Assembly (NCBI GenBank): GCA_036654095.1 | Contig: JAVVSR010000004.1 | Location: forward strand, 52,703-116,702 | Direction of reading: 5' to 3' | DNA: 64,000 bases | Origin: JAVVSR01 sp036654095 | Lineage (GTDB): Bacteria > Bacillota > Clostridia > Christensenellales > CAG-917 | Part shown: positions 17,263 through 26,120 of the stretch, piece after piece | Numbering within the stretch: the first letter of the stretch is position 1 | Layout of the letters: each line of letters begins with the position of its first letter | Made by a program: the position numbers and the translations under genes | Notes under the pieces: generated by a model | Database searches by the model: none | What the model was told of the DNA's origin: nothing | Seen by the model: only the letters and a program-made list of their open reading frames with translations

Positions 17263-17504
17263 TCGACTTTGCTTTCATATTATAGTATAAAAAATCTAAA
17301 TATGCAAATATTTTAGGACGATAAATAATTTATTTTCTTTTAAAAGTATGTTATACTTAAAATATCACAATGTATCAAAAGTTATGTTATGTGGATTTTA
17401 ATATATCTTTTATCATACATTATCAAAATATCATATCAACAAACAAAAACAACTTGCAACATTTTATTATTTACACATTAAATATACTTTTATGAGGTAG
17501 TATT

Positions 17505-18815
17505 ATGGAAAATATGAAGTACGCTGAAAGTCTATCTAAGCTTATCCAAGTAAAAACTGTCACCAATATTGGAGATGCGAATTTTGCCCAACTCCGCAAA
17601 GTTATGGAAAATTTGTTTCCAAATGTTCACCGAGTTTGTGAACGCACTCAAGTATTCAACAACGCTCTGCTTTTCAAGTGGACGGGTAAATCAAATAAAA
17701 AGCCAATCGTACTTATGGGTCATCAAGATGTAGTCCCCGCGGACGACGGCGACTGGAAATATCCGCCTTTTGACGGCGTAATTGCCGACGGACGAGTTTG
17801 GGGACGTGGCGCAATGGATTGTAAAAACACGTTGTTCGTTTCTCTTCAGGCTATTGAGGAGCTTATTTCCGAAGGGTTTACGCCCGAAAGTGATGTCTAT
17901 GTAGCGTCCTCCGACTGCGAGGAAACTTTCGGCATTGGCGCGCCTAAAATTAAGGATTATTTAAAAAACCAAGGCGTCAAGCCTTTTATTGTTTTAGATG
18001 AAGGCGGCGCAATTCTCCCCGAGGCCTTCCCCGGCATGATTAGGCCTTACGCTATGGTTGGCGTGCTTGAAAAAGGCTATGGCGATGTGAAATTTATTGC
18101 GCGAAGCGACGGCGGACACAGCAGTTCTCCGCCAAAAAATACGCCTGTGGCTCGCCTTTCTAAGTTTATAACCGCTGTCGAAGACGGCAATCTATTTAAA
18201 AAGAAAATGTCGCCCGAAGCCGAGGAAATGCTTCTTGCTATGGCTGACGGACTTACTGGCCCGCTTAAATTTGTCCTTAAACATATTAAAGTCTTTAAGC
18301 CCCTAGTTACTAAACTGTTGCCTAAAATTAGTCCGTTTGGAAACGCGCTTTTTTCTACGACTATGGTCTTTACAATGACTTCCGCCTCGCCAGCGCCAAA
18401 CGTAATTCCACAAGAAGCCTATGCTATCGCAAATATGCGTTTTGCTCCTCATCAAGGCACAAAGGCTTGCTTTGAAACGCTTGAAAAATTAGCCAAAAAA
18501 TACAATCTCGAAATGAAAATTATTGAAGGTCAAGACGCTCATCCGCCAATTTCAACTAAAAGCGCCGGGTATAATTACTTGACCGCTAATATTAAACGAT
18601 GCTTCCCCGATATCGGTATCGCTCCTTACGTTATTATGGGCGGCACCGATTGTCGTCATTTTCAAGAAATTTGTGATTGCGCTATGCGCTTTACTCCAAT
18701 GCTCTACAAACCCGACCAAATGGCCGCTATGCACGCATCAAATGAAAGTGTCGATATTGACACCCTCGGCGGTGGCGTCCGCTTTATGAAAGAACTTATT
18801 TTGAATAATAAGTAA
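17505..18815 (+). CDS. M20-family metallopeptidase (dipeptidase/deacylase-like)
   Basis: The 436-aa protein has the M20 zinc-site motifs in order. MGHQDVVPADDGDW gives the first His and Asp, WGRGAMDCKNTLF the bridging Asp, SDCEETFGIG the catalytic Glu and metal Glu, FIVLDEGG follows, and MGGTDCRHFQ lies near the C-terminus. A dimerisation lid domain fits residues of about 190-330. Members of this family cleave dipeptides or N-acyl amino acids with two zinc ions. The closest type appears to be carboxypeptidase PM20D1/CPS1-like peptidases. It is monocistronic, followed by a hairpin terminator. Exact substrate unknown. Confidence 0.88.
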   Translation: MENMKYAESLSKLIQVKTVTNIGDANFAQLRKVMENLFPNVHRVCERTQVFNNALLFKWTGKSNKKPIVLMGHQDVVPADDGDWKYPPFDGVIADGRVWGRGAMDCKNTLFVSLQAIEELISEGFTPESDVYVASSDCEETFGIGAPKIKDYLKNQGVKPFIVLDEGGAILPEAFPGMIRPYAMVGVLEKGYGDVKFIARSDGGHSSSPPKNTPVARLSKFITAVEDGNLFKKKMSPEAEEMLLAMADGLTGPLKFVLKHIKVFKPLVTKLLPKISPFGNALFSTTMVFTMTSASPAPNVIPQEAYAIANMRFAPHQGTKACFETLEKLAKKYNLEMKIIEGQDAHPPISTKSAGYNYLTANIKRCFPDIGIAPYVIMGGTDCRHFQEICDCAMRFTPMLYKPDQMAAMHASNESVDIDTLGGGVRFMKELILNNK

Positions 18816-18835
18816 TCATTTTTAATTAAATATAA

Positions 18836-18895
18836 AATAATATGGTTAAGTTCATTTTACATAAAATATATGCTAATTAAACTTAACCATATTAT
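18836..18895 (+). terminator. Hairpin after the M20 peptidase gene
   Basis: A perfect 17-bp stem (AATAATATGGTTAAGTT and its complement) around a 26-nt loop. There is no strong T run; it is probably a terminator or a 3' stabilising structure. Confidence 0.55.
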
Positions 18896-19007
18896 TTATT
18901 GCTTTGTTATTTCATTTTTGCACCAAATTACCAAACAACATTTAAAATAAGCATTGGCAACTTTTATATATTTAAGCAGATTATACGCTAATTGCTTGTT
19001 TTAAGGC

Positions 19008-19036
19008 AAAAAAAAAGACCGACTAAAAGTCGGCCT
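19008..19036 (-). terminator. Intrinsic terminator of the cold-shock gene
   Basis: On minus, a GGCCGAC/GTCGGTC stem with a 5-nt loop is followed by a run of nine T. Confidence 0.88.
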
Positions 19037-19051
19037 CTAAATTTTGTGTAA

Positions 19052-19264
19052 TTATTTTGCGATTACATTGATAGCGCGTGTTTTCGTGCTATTGCGTGGG
19101 TCTGCTTCTGTGTCAAATTCAACTTTTTGACCTTCAGCAAGTGACTTATAGCCATCGCCTTTGATAGCTGAAAAATGTACAAATACATCCTCGCCACCCT
19201 CGTCGTTAGCAATGAATCCAAAACCTTTTGATGCGTTAAACCATTTAACTGTTCCTGTGCTCAT
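19052..19264 (-). CDS. Cold-shock domain protein (CspA family)
   Basis: The 70-aa single cold-shock domain has RNP1 KGFGFI (residues 13-18) and RNP2 VFVHF (27-31), plus the opening TGTVKWFNASKG. It is an OB-fold RNA chaperone of standard length. AAAGGAGGT precedes the ATG. A promoter about 130 bp upstream gives a long 5' leader, which in this family often mediates temperature control. Confidence 0.97.
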   Translation of the reverse strand: MSTGTVKWFNASKGFGFIANDEGGEDVFVHFSAIKGDGYKSLAEGQKVEFDTEADPRNSTKTRAINVIAK

Positions 19265-19391
19265 TATTGCGGGTACCTCCTTTAAAAACTATATCCAGCA
19301 ATTACAAAAAACATATTTCTGTAACCTACCAACCGTCGCTACTTACAAAAATATGTGAGCTTAAATCAGTCGTACTTTGGAATACTCCTAG

Positions 19392-19420
19392 AGTGTAACA
19401 CCCTTTTTCAATAATGTCAA
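19392..19420 (-). promoter_or_regulatory. Sigma-A promoter of the cold-shock gene
   Basis: On minus, TTGACA (19415-19420), 17-bp spacer, TACACT (19392-19397), leaving a 5' UTR of about 120 nt. Confidence 0.75.
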
Positions 19421-19507
19421 TTACTTTTAATAAATTTATTATATTCGTTATTTCGCGCGCCCAAATCACAATAAATTAAAATATTTGTATGTATGGCTGA
19501 AAATATT

Positions 19508-19536
19508 TTGACAAATAAACCAACATATGCTATTAT
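19508..19536 (+). promoter_or_regulatory. Promoter of tRNA-Ser
   Basis: TTGACA (19508-19513), 17-bp spacer, TATTAT (19531-19536), 24 bp before the tRNA. Confidence 0.85.
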
Positions 19537-19560
19537 AGTAAAGCGTTGTTTTCAGCAAAT

Positions 19561-19652
19561 GGAGAAGTACCCAAGCGGCTGAAGGGGCTCCCCTGCTAAG
19601 GGAGTAGTACGCGAGAAACGTAGCCCGGGTTCAAATCCCGGCTTCTCCGCCA
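19561..19652 (+). tRNA. tRNA-Ser (anticodon GCT), CCA encoded
   Basis: The 92-nt type II tRNA has acceptor GGAGAAG/CTTCTCC, anticodon loop with GCT, a long variable arm (TAGTACGCGAGAAACGTA) and T loop GTTCAAATC. It reads AGC/AGU codons. Confidence 0.96.
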
Positions 19653-19690
19653 ACAAAATAACCACAATATATTGTGGTTATTTTGTTTTA
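19653..19690 (+). terminator. Terminator after tRNA-Ser
   Basis: A perfect 16-bp stem with a 2-nt loop directly follows the CCA end and runs into TTTTA. Confidence 0.85.
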
Positions 19691-19814
19691 TACTACTACA
19701 TATTATGGTTACTAAAAAGTAGGGACGAATTAGGAACGAAAAATTTTTATTCCCCTTTACAAATTACTAGTTTTTCTTTTATTTTGCCGACAACTGTCGC
19801 GTAATTAATTATTA

Positions 19815-20203
19815 TTATTTTCTTTCCCCCAACTTATCAAAAGTTTTATTTAGCGCGCTTTCAACAGGGATTATACTAGCCAATAAAGGTATTACTTGCG
19901 CTACTAATATAATGCCACCAATCATTCCGCTTTTAGCTAACGCAAAATCAAATATAATTGTAGGTACAACAAAAGCCAAACTACTCACTATCAAAAGCGT
20001 TATACCACATGAAAACCATATTTTGCCACAATAATTATGCGCAAACTTCCAGGTGTCGTCATTTTTCATTGACATGGCTGTGCGATATCCATATAAACAA
20101 TTTATTTTTTTAGGTGGTTTTTTTTAAATAATATTCCAAAGCCTAACATGGTTAAAGGAACTAGCAAAACCATTATTAACATAAATATCCAAAATCCAAT
20201 CAT
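19815..20203 (-). pseudogene. SdpI-family membrane protein broken by a frameshift in an A8 run
   Basis: The ATG at 20203 (after GGGAGAAA) opens a 33-codon frame, MIGFWIFMLIMVLLVPLT and on, that stops at 20102-20104. The downstream frame reads NCLYGYRTAMSMKNDDTW, the SdpI signature, then two hydrophobic helices to 19815. The two parts join seamlessly if the A8 run near 20118-20125 had one more A. Together they would make a protein of about 128 aa resembling small SdpI-like immunity/membrane proteins. This is either a recent pseudogene, a sequencing error in a homopolymer, or a slippage-expressed gene. Without the frameshift, the downstream part could only start at internal ATGs near 20075. Confidence 0.75.
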
Positions 20204-20732
20204 ATTTTCTCCCTTTTAACCATATTTCATGCCTAACCATAAATTTGCATATAAGGTTAGCACCTATAATTTTCGCTACTTATATTATAAAACTTATAAA
20301 ACTAGCTGTCAATAATCTTTTAAATATTTGTTTGTGAGGTTAGCATATAACGAAGTTAGCATATACTTTGATATACCTCTTGATTTTTCGTTTAAAAGCA
20401 TTAAAAAGCGCGAGAAATAAGCCAAGTCATTTACACTAAACAGCGTGCTACATTTTATTTAAGCAGCGCTACTATGATATGTAAATACTTTTAAAATTAA
20501 ATGGCAAAACCACATATAAAAAAGGATAAGGGTGATATTACAATGGTGAAAATAGGATAAACTCCCGATTTCATACGGACAAAACGGTATAAGTAGATGG
20601 ATAATATTTAAATTCTCATCCTCAAATACCGAGTCGCCACATAAAAACAAGCTAAACACGGAACTGAAATAATTAAACGATAGTAACCCAACAGCGCATT
20701 AATCTATTGCTTACTAAGCCAAATTAATAAGG
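20204..20732. other. Intergenic region with no convincing gene
   Basis: This region is about 530 bp and AT-rich. It holds a short direct repeat GTTAGCATATA at about 20338 and 20354 (15-16 bp apart), which could be a regulator site. A 66-codon minus frame at 20459-20659 has no ribosome site and no recognisable family and is not called. Confidence 0.4.
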
Positions 20733-21401
20733 CTAGAGGGTTATTTTGCCGTCAACAATATGTAGGGTTTTATCCATATAAGAAGCCATCTGCTGGTCGT
20801 GCGTGACCATAATGATAGTTTTACCTTGCTTATTTAATAATAAGAAGATTTCCATAATTTCTTTGGCGGTTTTAGAATCCAGCGCGCCCGTTGGTTCATC
20901 GGCGAATAAGATGTCGGGGTCACAAACGATTGCCCTAGCAATCGCCACACGTTGCTTTTGCCCGCCCGAGATTTTGTTTACCTTCTTTTTTGCAAGCTCG
21001 GAAATATTGAGTTGCGACAGAACTTCATTTACTCGGCCTTTAATCTCCTTGCGGGAATATTTGTTGCCTAGATAAAGAGGCATAACAACGTTGTCGTAAA
21101 CCGAATCATTTTGCAATAAACCATATTCTTGCAAAACAAAACCTATTTTTTCATTTCGAATTTTACATACTTCGCTGTTGGAATATTCGGTTACGTTTTT
21201 ATCAAACATAAAATATTCGCCACTTGTTGGAGTGTCAATAGTAGACAAAATGTTGAGCAACGTTGATTTGCCACTGCCGGATACACCCATGATAGCAATG
21301 GTTTCGCCTTGTTCAATTTCCAGATTGACATTATCTAAAGCCTTGCAGGCGACATCTGTATTGTTGTTGTAAATTTTAGAAACATTTATTAATTTTAACA
21401 T
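20733..21401 (-). CDS. ABC transporter ATPase of the MacB/LolD type (cluster B)
   Basis: The 222-aa ATPase has Walker A MGVSGSGKSTLLN (near residue 40), the VLQEYGLL Q-loop, signature KISGGQKQRVAIARA, Walker B ILFADEPTGALDS and the VTHDQQMA H-loop. DEPTGALDS is characteristic of ATPases that partner FtsX-fold permeases in bacitracin-type resistance, lipoprotein release and macrolide export. It lies 2 bases after the adjacent permease gene and has GGAGAT before its ATG. Confidence 0.92.
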   Translation of the reverse strand: MLKLINVSKIYNNNTDVACKALDNVNLEIEQGETIAIMGVSGSGKSTLLNILSTIDTPTSGEYFMFDKNVTEYSNSEVCKIRNEKIGFVLQEYGLLQNDSVYDNVVMPLYLGNKYSRKEIKGRVNEVLSQLNISELAKKKVNKISGGQKQRVAIARAIVCDPDILFADEPTGALDSKTAKEIMEIFLLLNKQGKTIIMVTHDQQMASYMDKTLHIVDGKITL

Positions 21402-21403
21402 TT

Positions 21404-22492
21404 TTAATCTCCATCAGCATGTAAATTTGGCAATAGTTTGTTGCGCAGAATATTTACGACTCGAGCGGCAAACATTGCAAGGAAAATTATAAACACAAGG
21501 GGAATTAGCCCTAAAGCAAAACTGGAAGCATATATTAACCCGATTTTCACCATAAAGGAATATATCAAATAATATAGTATTGCGGTAACAACGCTTTCAA
21601 TGGCAAGCAAAATAGCGTTTGCAATTATCATACTTTTTTTGGTAACGCCAATCACGCATTCCACAGCGGTTTCTTTTTTTAGAGCTCCACTATATAGAAG
21701 ATGATTTATGGAAAAAATGAGTATTGAAGCCAGTACAACAGCAAGAATGATATAAAAATAGAAGGCTTGCATAGGGCCGTTATTCGCTCTATCTGCCGAT
21801 CTTTTTATGCTAATAAATCCATCATCTTTAAGCGTGGCATACTTTGCCGCAGGAATATCACATATGGCATAGAAAACGGCATCTTTACCGCTACCAGAAA
21901 GAAGGGAAATATCGTCAACAACAACCACAATTTCAGGATCTGTGGACCATACTCCAGCTAGCGCGCTCCCGTAGTGATCTGGGAAAAGCATAAATTTGCC
22001 ATAATTATACCCAACTACCGTGCCGACTTTTTTGTCTAAATTATCATCCTTAAAGGAACATTCACTCCCCAATGGATACTTTTCTTTCAAATTAGAGGAA
22101 GCATATACTTTTATGGCAACATTTTTAGTATCAGAATATTCATCTCTAATTTGTGGAGAAAAACACTCAATCATTCGGGTTTCCACTATTGTCATCGAGT
22201 TTTGGCGAAAATTATTGCCACCCGTAAAATCGGTCCTTCCTTCCATAAAAAAAGCCACAACATTTTCGTCAAGCTTGCTGTCTTTGTAGATGTCGTTTTG
22301 ATAAGGATAATGGGTTATATAATAGTTATCAAATTTTTCTTGTTGTAATTGCTTTATATATAAAGTTATTTGACTGTTGGAAACCAGACATATTGTTGTA
22401 ACACACAGCAATAAGCATAGGAAAATTGCAGTAAGTTCCAATTTTAAATGGCGCTTTGTTTTTAAAATGATATATTTATATACGCTAATCAT
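21404..22492 (-). CDS. FtsX-type ABC permease (cluster B)
   Basis: The 362-aa membrane protein has one N-terminal helix (about residues 15-40), a large extracytoplasmic domain (about 45-240), then three more helices near 245-265, 290-315 and 325-350. The start overlaps an upstream frame's stop (ATGA), and AAGGTGAC provides a ribosome site. Its ATPase follows directly. Unlike cluster C, only one complete permease is present. Confidence 0.8.
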   Translation of the reverse strand: MISVYKYIILKTKRHLKLELTAIFLCLLLCVTTICLVSNSQITLYIKQLQQEKFDNYYITHYPYQNDIYKDSKLDENVVAFFMEGRTDFTGGNNFRQNSMTIVETRMIECFSPQIRDEYSDTKNVAIKVYASSNLKEKYPLGSECSFKDDNLDKKVGTVVGYNYGKFMLFPDHYGSALAGVWSTDPEIVVVVDDISLLSGSGKDAVFYAICDIPAAKYATLKDDGFISIKRSADRANNGPMQAFYFYIILAVVLASILIFSINHLLYSGALKKETAVECVIGVTKKSMIIANAILLAIESVVTAILYYLIYSFMVKIGLIYASSFALGLIPLVFIIFLAMFAARVVNILRNKLLPNLHADGD

Positions 22493-22773
22493 AATTTTGT
22501 CACCTTATACAGCCTAAACCCAATCACACCGTAATAAATACAAGCTAAAATAACCTCGTAGATGATTGTTCTGCCAAACTGTTTCCCTGTAATATATATG
22601 TGACCATCGCCACCCGTCCCTACAATAAAAAACTTTAAGATTATTACCGCCTTATTTTTAATTTTACTACCGAAAAGATGGATTGCCAAACAAATTGCAA
22701 CACTTTTTTTAATTTGGAAATTCAACCTCAAAAAAATATGCCTATCACGCGTGCCTATGACATAATTAAACAT
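22489..22773 (-). pseudogene. Possible permease C-terminal remnant upstream of cluster B
   Basis: A 94-codon frame with hydrophobic C-terminal half (TIIYEVILACIYYGVIGFRL) ends in ATGA overlap with the permease. It has no ribosome site, and its N-terminal half does not look like a domain. Its C-terminus resembles in position and character the last helix of the permeases at 206-1168 and 28945-29937. I read it as a decayed upstream permease whose stop still feeds the next gene. A genuine small membrane protein remains possible. Confidence 0.4.
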
Positions 22774-22900
22774 AAGGTTTTATTGAAAAAAGTATAATAA
22801 TTTTTAAACATTTTAAGCTGAAAAACAACCAATCCAAGCGTTCACAATGATATAGCCTGTTAAAGCAACAATAAAGATATTTTTCATATCCTCATATAAA

Positions 22901-22948
22901 AATAGACTTATCGGGTACGGCTTTTAACCTTTGACCGACAAGTCTATT
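22901..22948 (-). terminator. Hairpin with T run on minus strand
   Basis: AATAGACTT/AAGTCTATT arms with an inner TCGG/CCGA pairing around a long loop, then TTTTT on minus. No minus gene lies directly upstream of it, so it may be left from a lost gene or terminate readthrough from fhs. Confidence 0.5.
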
Positions 22949-23061
22949 GTAACAAAACAAACAAAAAATGTTGTTTTTAAATGTTTTTTATATTCGATAT
23001 TGTAATAAAATATTTTATATGATATAATAATAAATAATAAATTTTGAAGGGAGATAAAAAT

Positions 23062-23385
23062 ATGATTTATTTACCCGGTGTATTTGTTATGGTATTGTTA
23101 GCAATTCTATTTTTGACAATAGGACTTGTGCTTATTATTGGGCATACAATAACGTTAATTCATTCATATCATTGGCAAAATGTAAAGGAAGAAGATAAAA
23201 AAATTTATACCACTAAAATGGGAATTAGCTTTTTAATATTTTTTGCTTCTCTACTAATAGGCTCGCTTGTAAATTTGTTTACTAAAACAAATTGGGGCTG
23301 GTTATTATTTGGGGTTGGTATGATAATTGGTTCTATATTTTTATATTACGTTCAAAAAAAATATAATGGCGGAATGTTTAGTTAA
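23062..23385 (+). CDS. Small integral membrane protein, 107 aa
   Basis: The ATG at 23062 is preferred over 23044 because GAAGGGAG lies between them at ribosome-site distance. The product has three hydrophobic helices (about residues 3-28, 50-70 and 80-98), a charged cytoplasmic loop (KEEDKKIYTTK) between the first two and a short basic tail. No family recognised. It is transcribed towards fhs, which lies convergent 38 bp away. Confidence 0.65.
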   Translation: MIYLPGVFVMVLLAILFLTIGLVLIIGHTITLIHSYHWQNVKEEDKKIYTTKMGISFLIFFASLLIGSLVNLFTKTNWGWLLFGVGMIIGSIFLYYVQKKYNGGMFS

Positions 23386-23423
23386 AAAGTTTTTTAGTAT
23401 GCATATAAGGGGTTATGTTTAAA

Positions 23424-25079
23424 TTACATAAGCCCGTCAACGACACCTGTTTCAGTGTTAATTGTTATGCGTTCTGTATTTGGCGAGGCCGAAAGCCCCG
23501 GCATAAGCAATATTTTGCCTCCTACCACAACAAGGAAACCTGCGCCTGCGCGCGGAATAATATCCTGCACTTCAAATTCAAAGTTTGTTGGCGCGCCCAA
23601 TAATTTTTCATCACAGGAGAACGAGTATTGCGTTTTTGCAATACACACAGGAAAGTTAGCGTACTTTTCGTTGGCCTTTATTTTTGCCAAATGTTCTTCA
23701 GCAAGCGGCGAATACGTTACACATTTTGCGCCATATATATTTACGGCGACGGCAGCTATTTTATCCGCTATTGACGCGCCAAGCGGATATGAAAAATTAA
23801 TATTCTTATCCGACAACATTGCAAGCTTAACTACTTCCTGCGCCAATTTTTCGGCGCCGCGTCCGCCGTCAACAAAGTTAGTCGCCACAACAGCATTTGC
23901 ATTGTATTCACTTGCTAACTCGCCTATAAGCGCGATTTCGGCATCGGTATCAGCCGGGAAGCGATTGATTGCCACAACAACTTTTTGTCCAAATTTATTT
24001 AAATTTGCCAAGTGCCTCGCTATATTTGCAAAACCTGTTTTTAGCGCTTCAAGATTTTCATTAGAGGTCGCTGTTTTTTCAATCCCTGCATTATATTTTA
24101 TGCTTCGCGCAGTTACAACAAGCACTACGCAACTCGGCCTTAGTTCGGCAATTCGACACTTTATATCAAAAAATTTCTCCGCGCCGAGTTCTGCCCCAAA
24201 GCCTGCCTCTGTAACTACATATTCGCTTCGAGCAAGCGCGGTTTTAGTAGCCAAAATACTGTTGCAACCGTGTGCAATATTTGCAAATGGCCCTCCGTGT
24301 ATAAGCGCGGGAGTACCTTCTAATGTCTGCACAAGGTTTGGATTTATGGCTTCCTTAAGAAGAACTGTCATAGCTTCTTCGGCGTGCAAATCGCGGGCGC
24401 ACACCTCATTGCCATCGGCAGAATAACCCACAACTATATTGCCGAGCCGTCTTTTTAAGTCGCCTAAAGAAGTTGAAAGGCAAAGTATCGCCATTATTTC
24501 ACTTGCCGCGGTGATTGTAAAGCCGTCCTTGCGCGGAACTCCGTTGGACTTGCCACCAAGCGCCACTTCAACTTCGCGCAATGCGCGGTCATTCATATCA
24601 AGACAACGACGCCATATAACTTCACTAATTTTCATCCTGTTCCCTTGATGAATATGATTGTCAATTAGCGCCGAAAGCAGGTTGTTTGCAGTGGTGATTG
24701 CGTGAAAATCCCCTGTAAAATGAAGATTAATTTCTTCCATCGGAACTACCTGCGAAACCCCCCCGCCACAAGCCCCTCCCTTTATGCCGAAAACAGGCCC
24801 TAGCGATGGCTCGCGAAGCGCAAGCGTAGCCTTCTTCCCTATTCGATTGAGGGCGTCCGCTAGGCCTATTGCGATAGTTGTTTTCCCCTCGCCAAGCGGA
24901 GTTGGATTCATTGCTGTCACTAAAATAAGTTTCCCTTTTTGCGCAGATAAGTCTGCTTTTACTTTTGCCTTAAAATGCCCAAAACACTCAACATCATCAT
25001 CACTATACCCAAGTTTATTTGCGATAATTTGAATTTTTTGCAATTTTGCTTCCCTTGCGATTTGCGCGTCACTAAGCAT
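23424..25079 (-). CDS. fhs: Formate--tetrahydrofolate ligase
   Basis: Fhs makes 10-formyl-THF from formate, ATP and THF, feeding purine and C1 metabolism and the methyl branch of acetogens. The 551-aa protein has the P-loop PTPLGEGKTT (residues 59-68). The substrate-site segments LREPSLGPVFGIKGGACGGG and GFTITAASEIMAILCL are also present, and the length matches the family. GGGAG precedes the ATG. No other Wood-Ljungdahl genes are in the window, so a general C1 role is the safer reading. Confidence 0.97.
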   Translation of the reverse strand: MLSDAQIAREAKLQKIQIIANKLGYSDDDVECFGHFKAKVKADLSAQKGKLILVTAMNPTPLGEGKTTIAIGLADALNRIGKKATLALREPSLGPVFGIKGGACGGGVSQVVPMEEINLHFTGDFHAITTANNLLSALIDNHIHQGNRMKISEVIWRRCLDMNDRALREVEVALGGKSNGVPRKDGFTITAASEIMAILCLSTSLGDLKRRLGNIVVGYSADGNEVCARDLHAEEAMTVLLKEAINPNLVQTLEGTPALIHGGPFANIAHGCNSILATKTALARSEYVVTEAGFGAELGAEKFFDIKCRIAELRPSCVVLVVTARSIKYNAGIEKTATSNENLEALKTGFANIARHLANLNKFGQKVVVAINRFPADTDAEIALIGELASEYNANAVVATNFVDGGRGAEKLAQEVVKLAMLSDKNINFSYPLGASIADKIAAVAVNIYGAKCVTYSPLAEEHLAKIKANEKYANFPVCIAKTQYSFSCDEKLLGAPTNFEFEVQDIIPRAGAGFLVVVGGKILLMPGLSASPNTERITINTETGVVDGLM

Positions 25080-25185
25080 AATAATTCTCCCGTATTAATT
25101 AATATTTTTATAATATCATTTTATAAAACAATTTGTATATGACAACATTAAACTTTTATAATTAAAATTATGTACAACTTATCAA

Positions 25186-25437
25186 AATAGCTAGCCATAG
25201 CTTATATTGTTTTAACAACTTGCTTATATTGCTTTAACCACTTGCTTATATTGTTTTAGCCATAGCTTATATTGTTTTAGCCTTTACTTATATTGTTTTA
25301 GCCTTTGCTTATTTTATTTAACCACTTGCTTATATTGTTTTAGCCTTTGCTTATATTGTTTTAGCCTTTGCTTATATTGTTTTAGCCTTTGCTTATTTTA
25401 TTTAGCCTTTGCTTATATTATTTTAACCACTTGCTTA
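25186..25437. repeat. 21-bp tandem repeat array, about 11-12 copies
   Basis: Units read GCTTATATTGTTTTAGCCTTT, with variants such as AACCACTT or AGCCATA in the second half. The array fills most of the gap between fhs and the DUF218 gene. No hairpin or ORF of note is present. Confidence 0.85.
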
Positions 25438-25489
25438 ATCACTACGTATCCGCTTTACATCAAATTATATGCAAATATTGTTTTGTGCG

Positions 25490-25888
25490 CTATGCTATAA
25501 TTGATTTTACCGCGCATTTTAAATAAAAAGTAAAATACTTTATTGGATTTTTAAATTTTCTGTTTATATGATACGCTGATGACAAAATTGTAACTTCAAT
25601 TTCGCCAAACTGCTTAATAATCGGCGACACAAATTTAGCGTTTTGTTTGGTTGTCAATGATTGTGTTTCCAACAAAATTTTATCGGCTGAAATTCCACTC
25701 TTATGCAAATATTCATTCATCGCCGCAGCTTCAGTTATGCCTGCTTTTTTATTGGCCAAACCTCCCGACAAAACTATTTTGTCAAAATCCGCGGCGACCT
25801 CAATCGTTTTATCCAAACGACCTTTCAGATACTCAGACATTGTGGCATCATCACGTAGCCTGTTTCCCAAAACAACCAAGACTTTCAT
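25490..25888 (-). CDS. Short DUF218/YdcF-like protein
   Basis: The ATG at 25888 (MKVLVVLGNRLRDD) has AAGGAA at good spacing; the upstream in-frame TTG does not. The product has the family motifs VVLGNRL, KIVLSGG followed by an E-A-A-MNEYL stretch, TKQNAKF and TILSSAYHINR, corresponding to the ElyC/SanA/YdcF fold linked to envelope metabolism. It is only 132 aa. After the SSAYH motif, relatives usually continue for another strand and helix, so the C-terminus looks truncated or replaced. There is no N-terminal membrane anchor. Confidence 0.7.
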   Translation of the reverse strand: MKVLVVLGNRLRDDATMSEYLKGRLDKTIEVAADFDKIVLSGGLANKKAGITEAAAMNEYLHKSGISADKILLETQSLTTKQNAKFVSPIIKQFGEIEVTILSSAYHINRKFKNPIKYFTFYLKCAVKSIIA

Positions 25889-26120
25889 AAGTTTCCTTTT
25901 CGCCAATAAGATGCAGTATCTTTGTTTTGTTTAATGTTAATAAAACCTTGATTTGCCACTAGTTTAAGTGAAATAGAAATACACAACAAAGCGCTTTAAT
26001 GCCTTTGCACCTTAAGCTTTCGATTACATTGTATTATATATTTAACAATATAGCAATTTTTTTATACCTAATTGCAATTTTTATTGATTACATACAACCA
26101 AAATCAACAAGTCATTAAGC

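Noticed and set aside
20459..20659. 66-codon minus ORF in the intergenic gap
   Set aside because: No ribosome site, no family, and composition like the surrounding non-coding DNA.
23455..24426. 323-codon plus-strand ORF antisense to fhs
   Set aside because: Shadow of a well-supported fhs gene on the other strand, produced by codon bias; no domain recognised.
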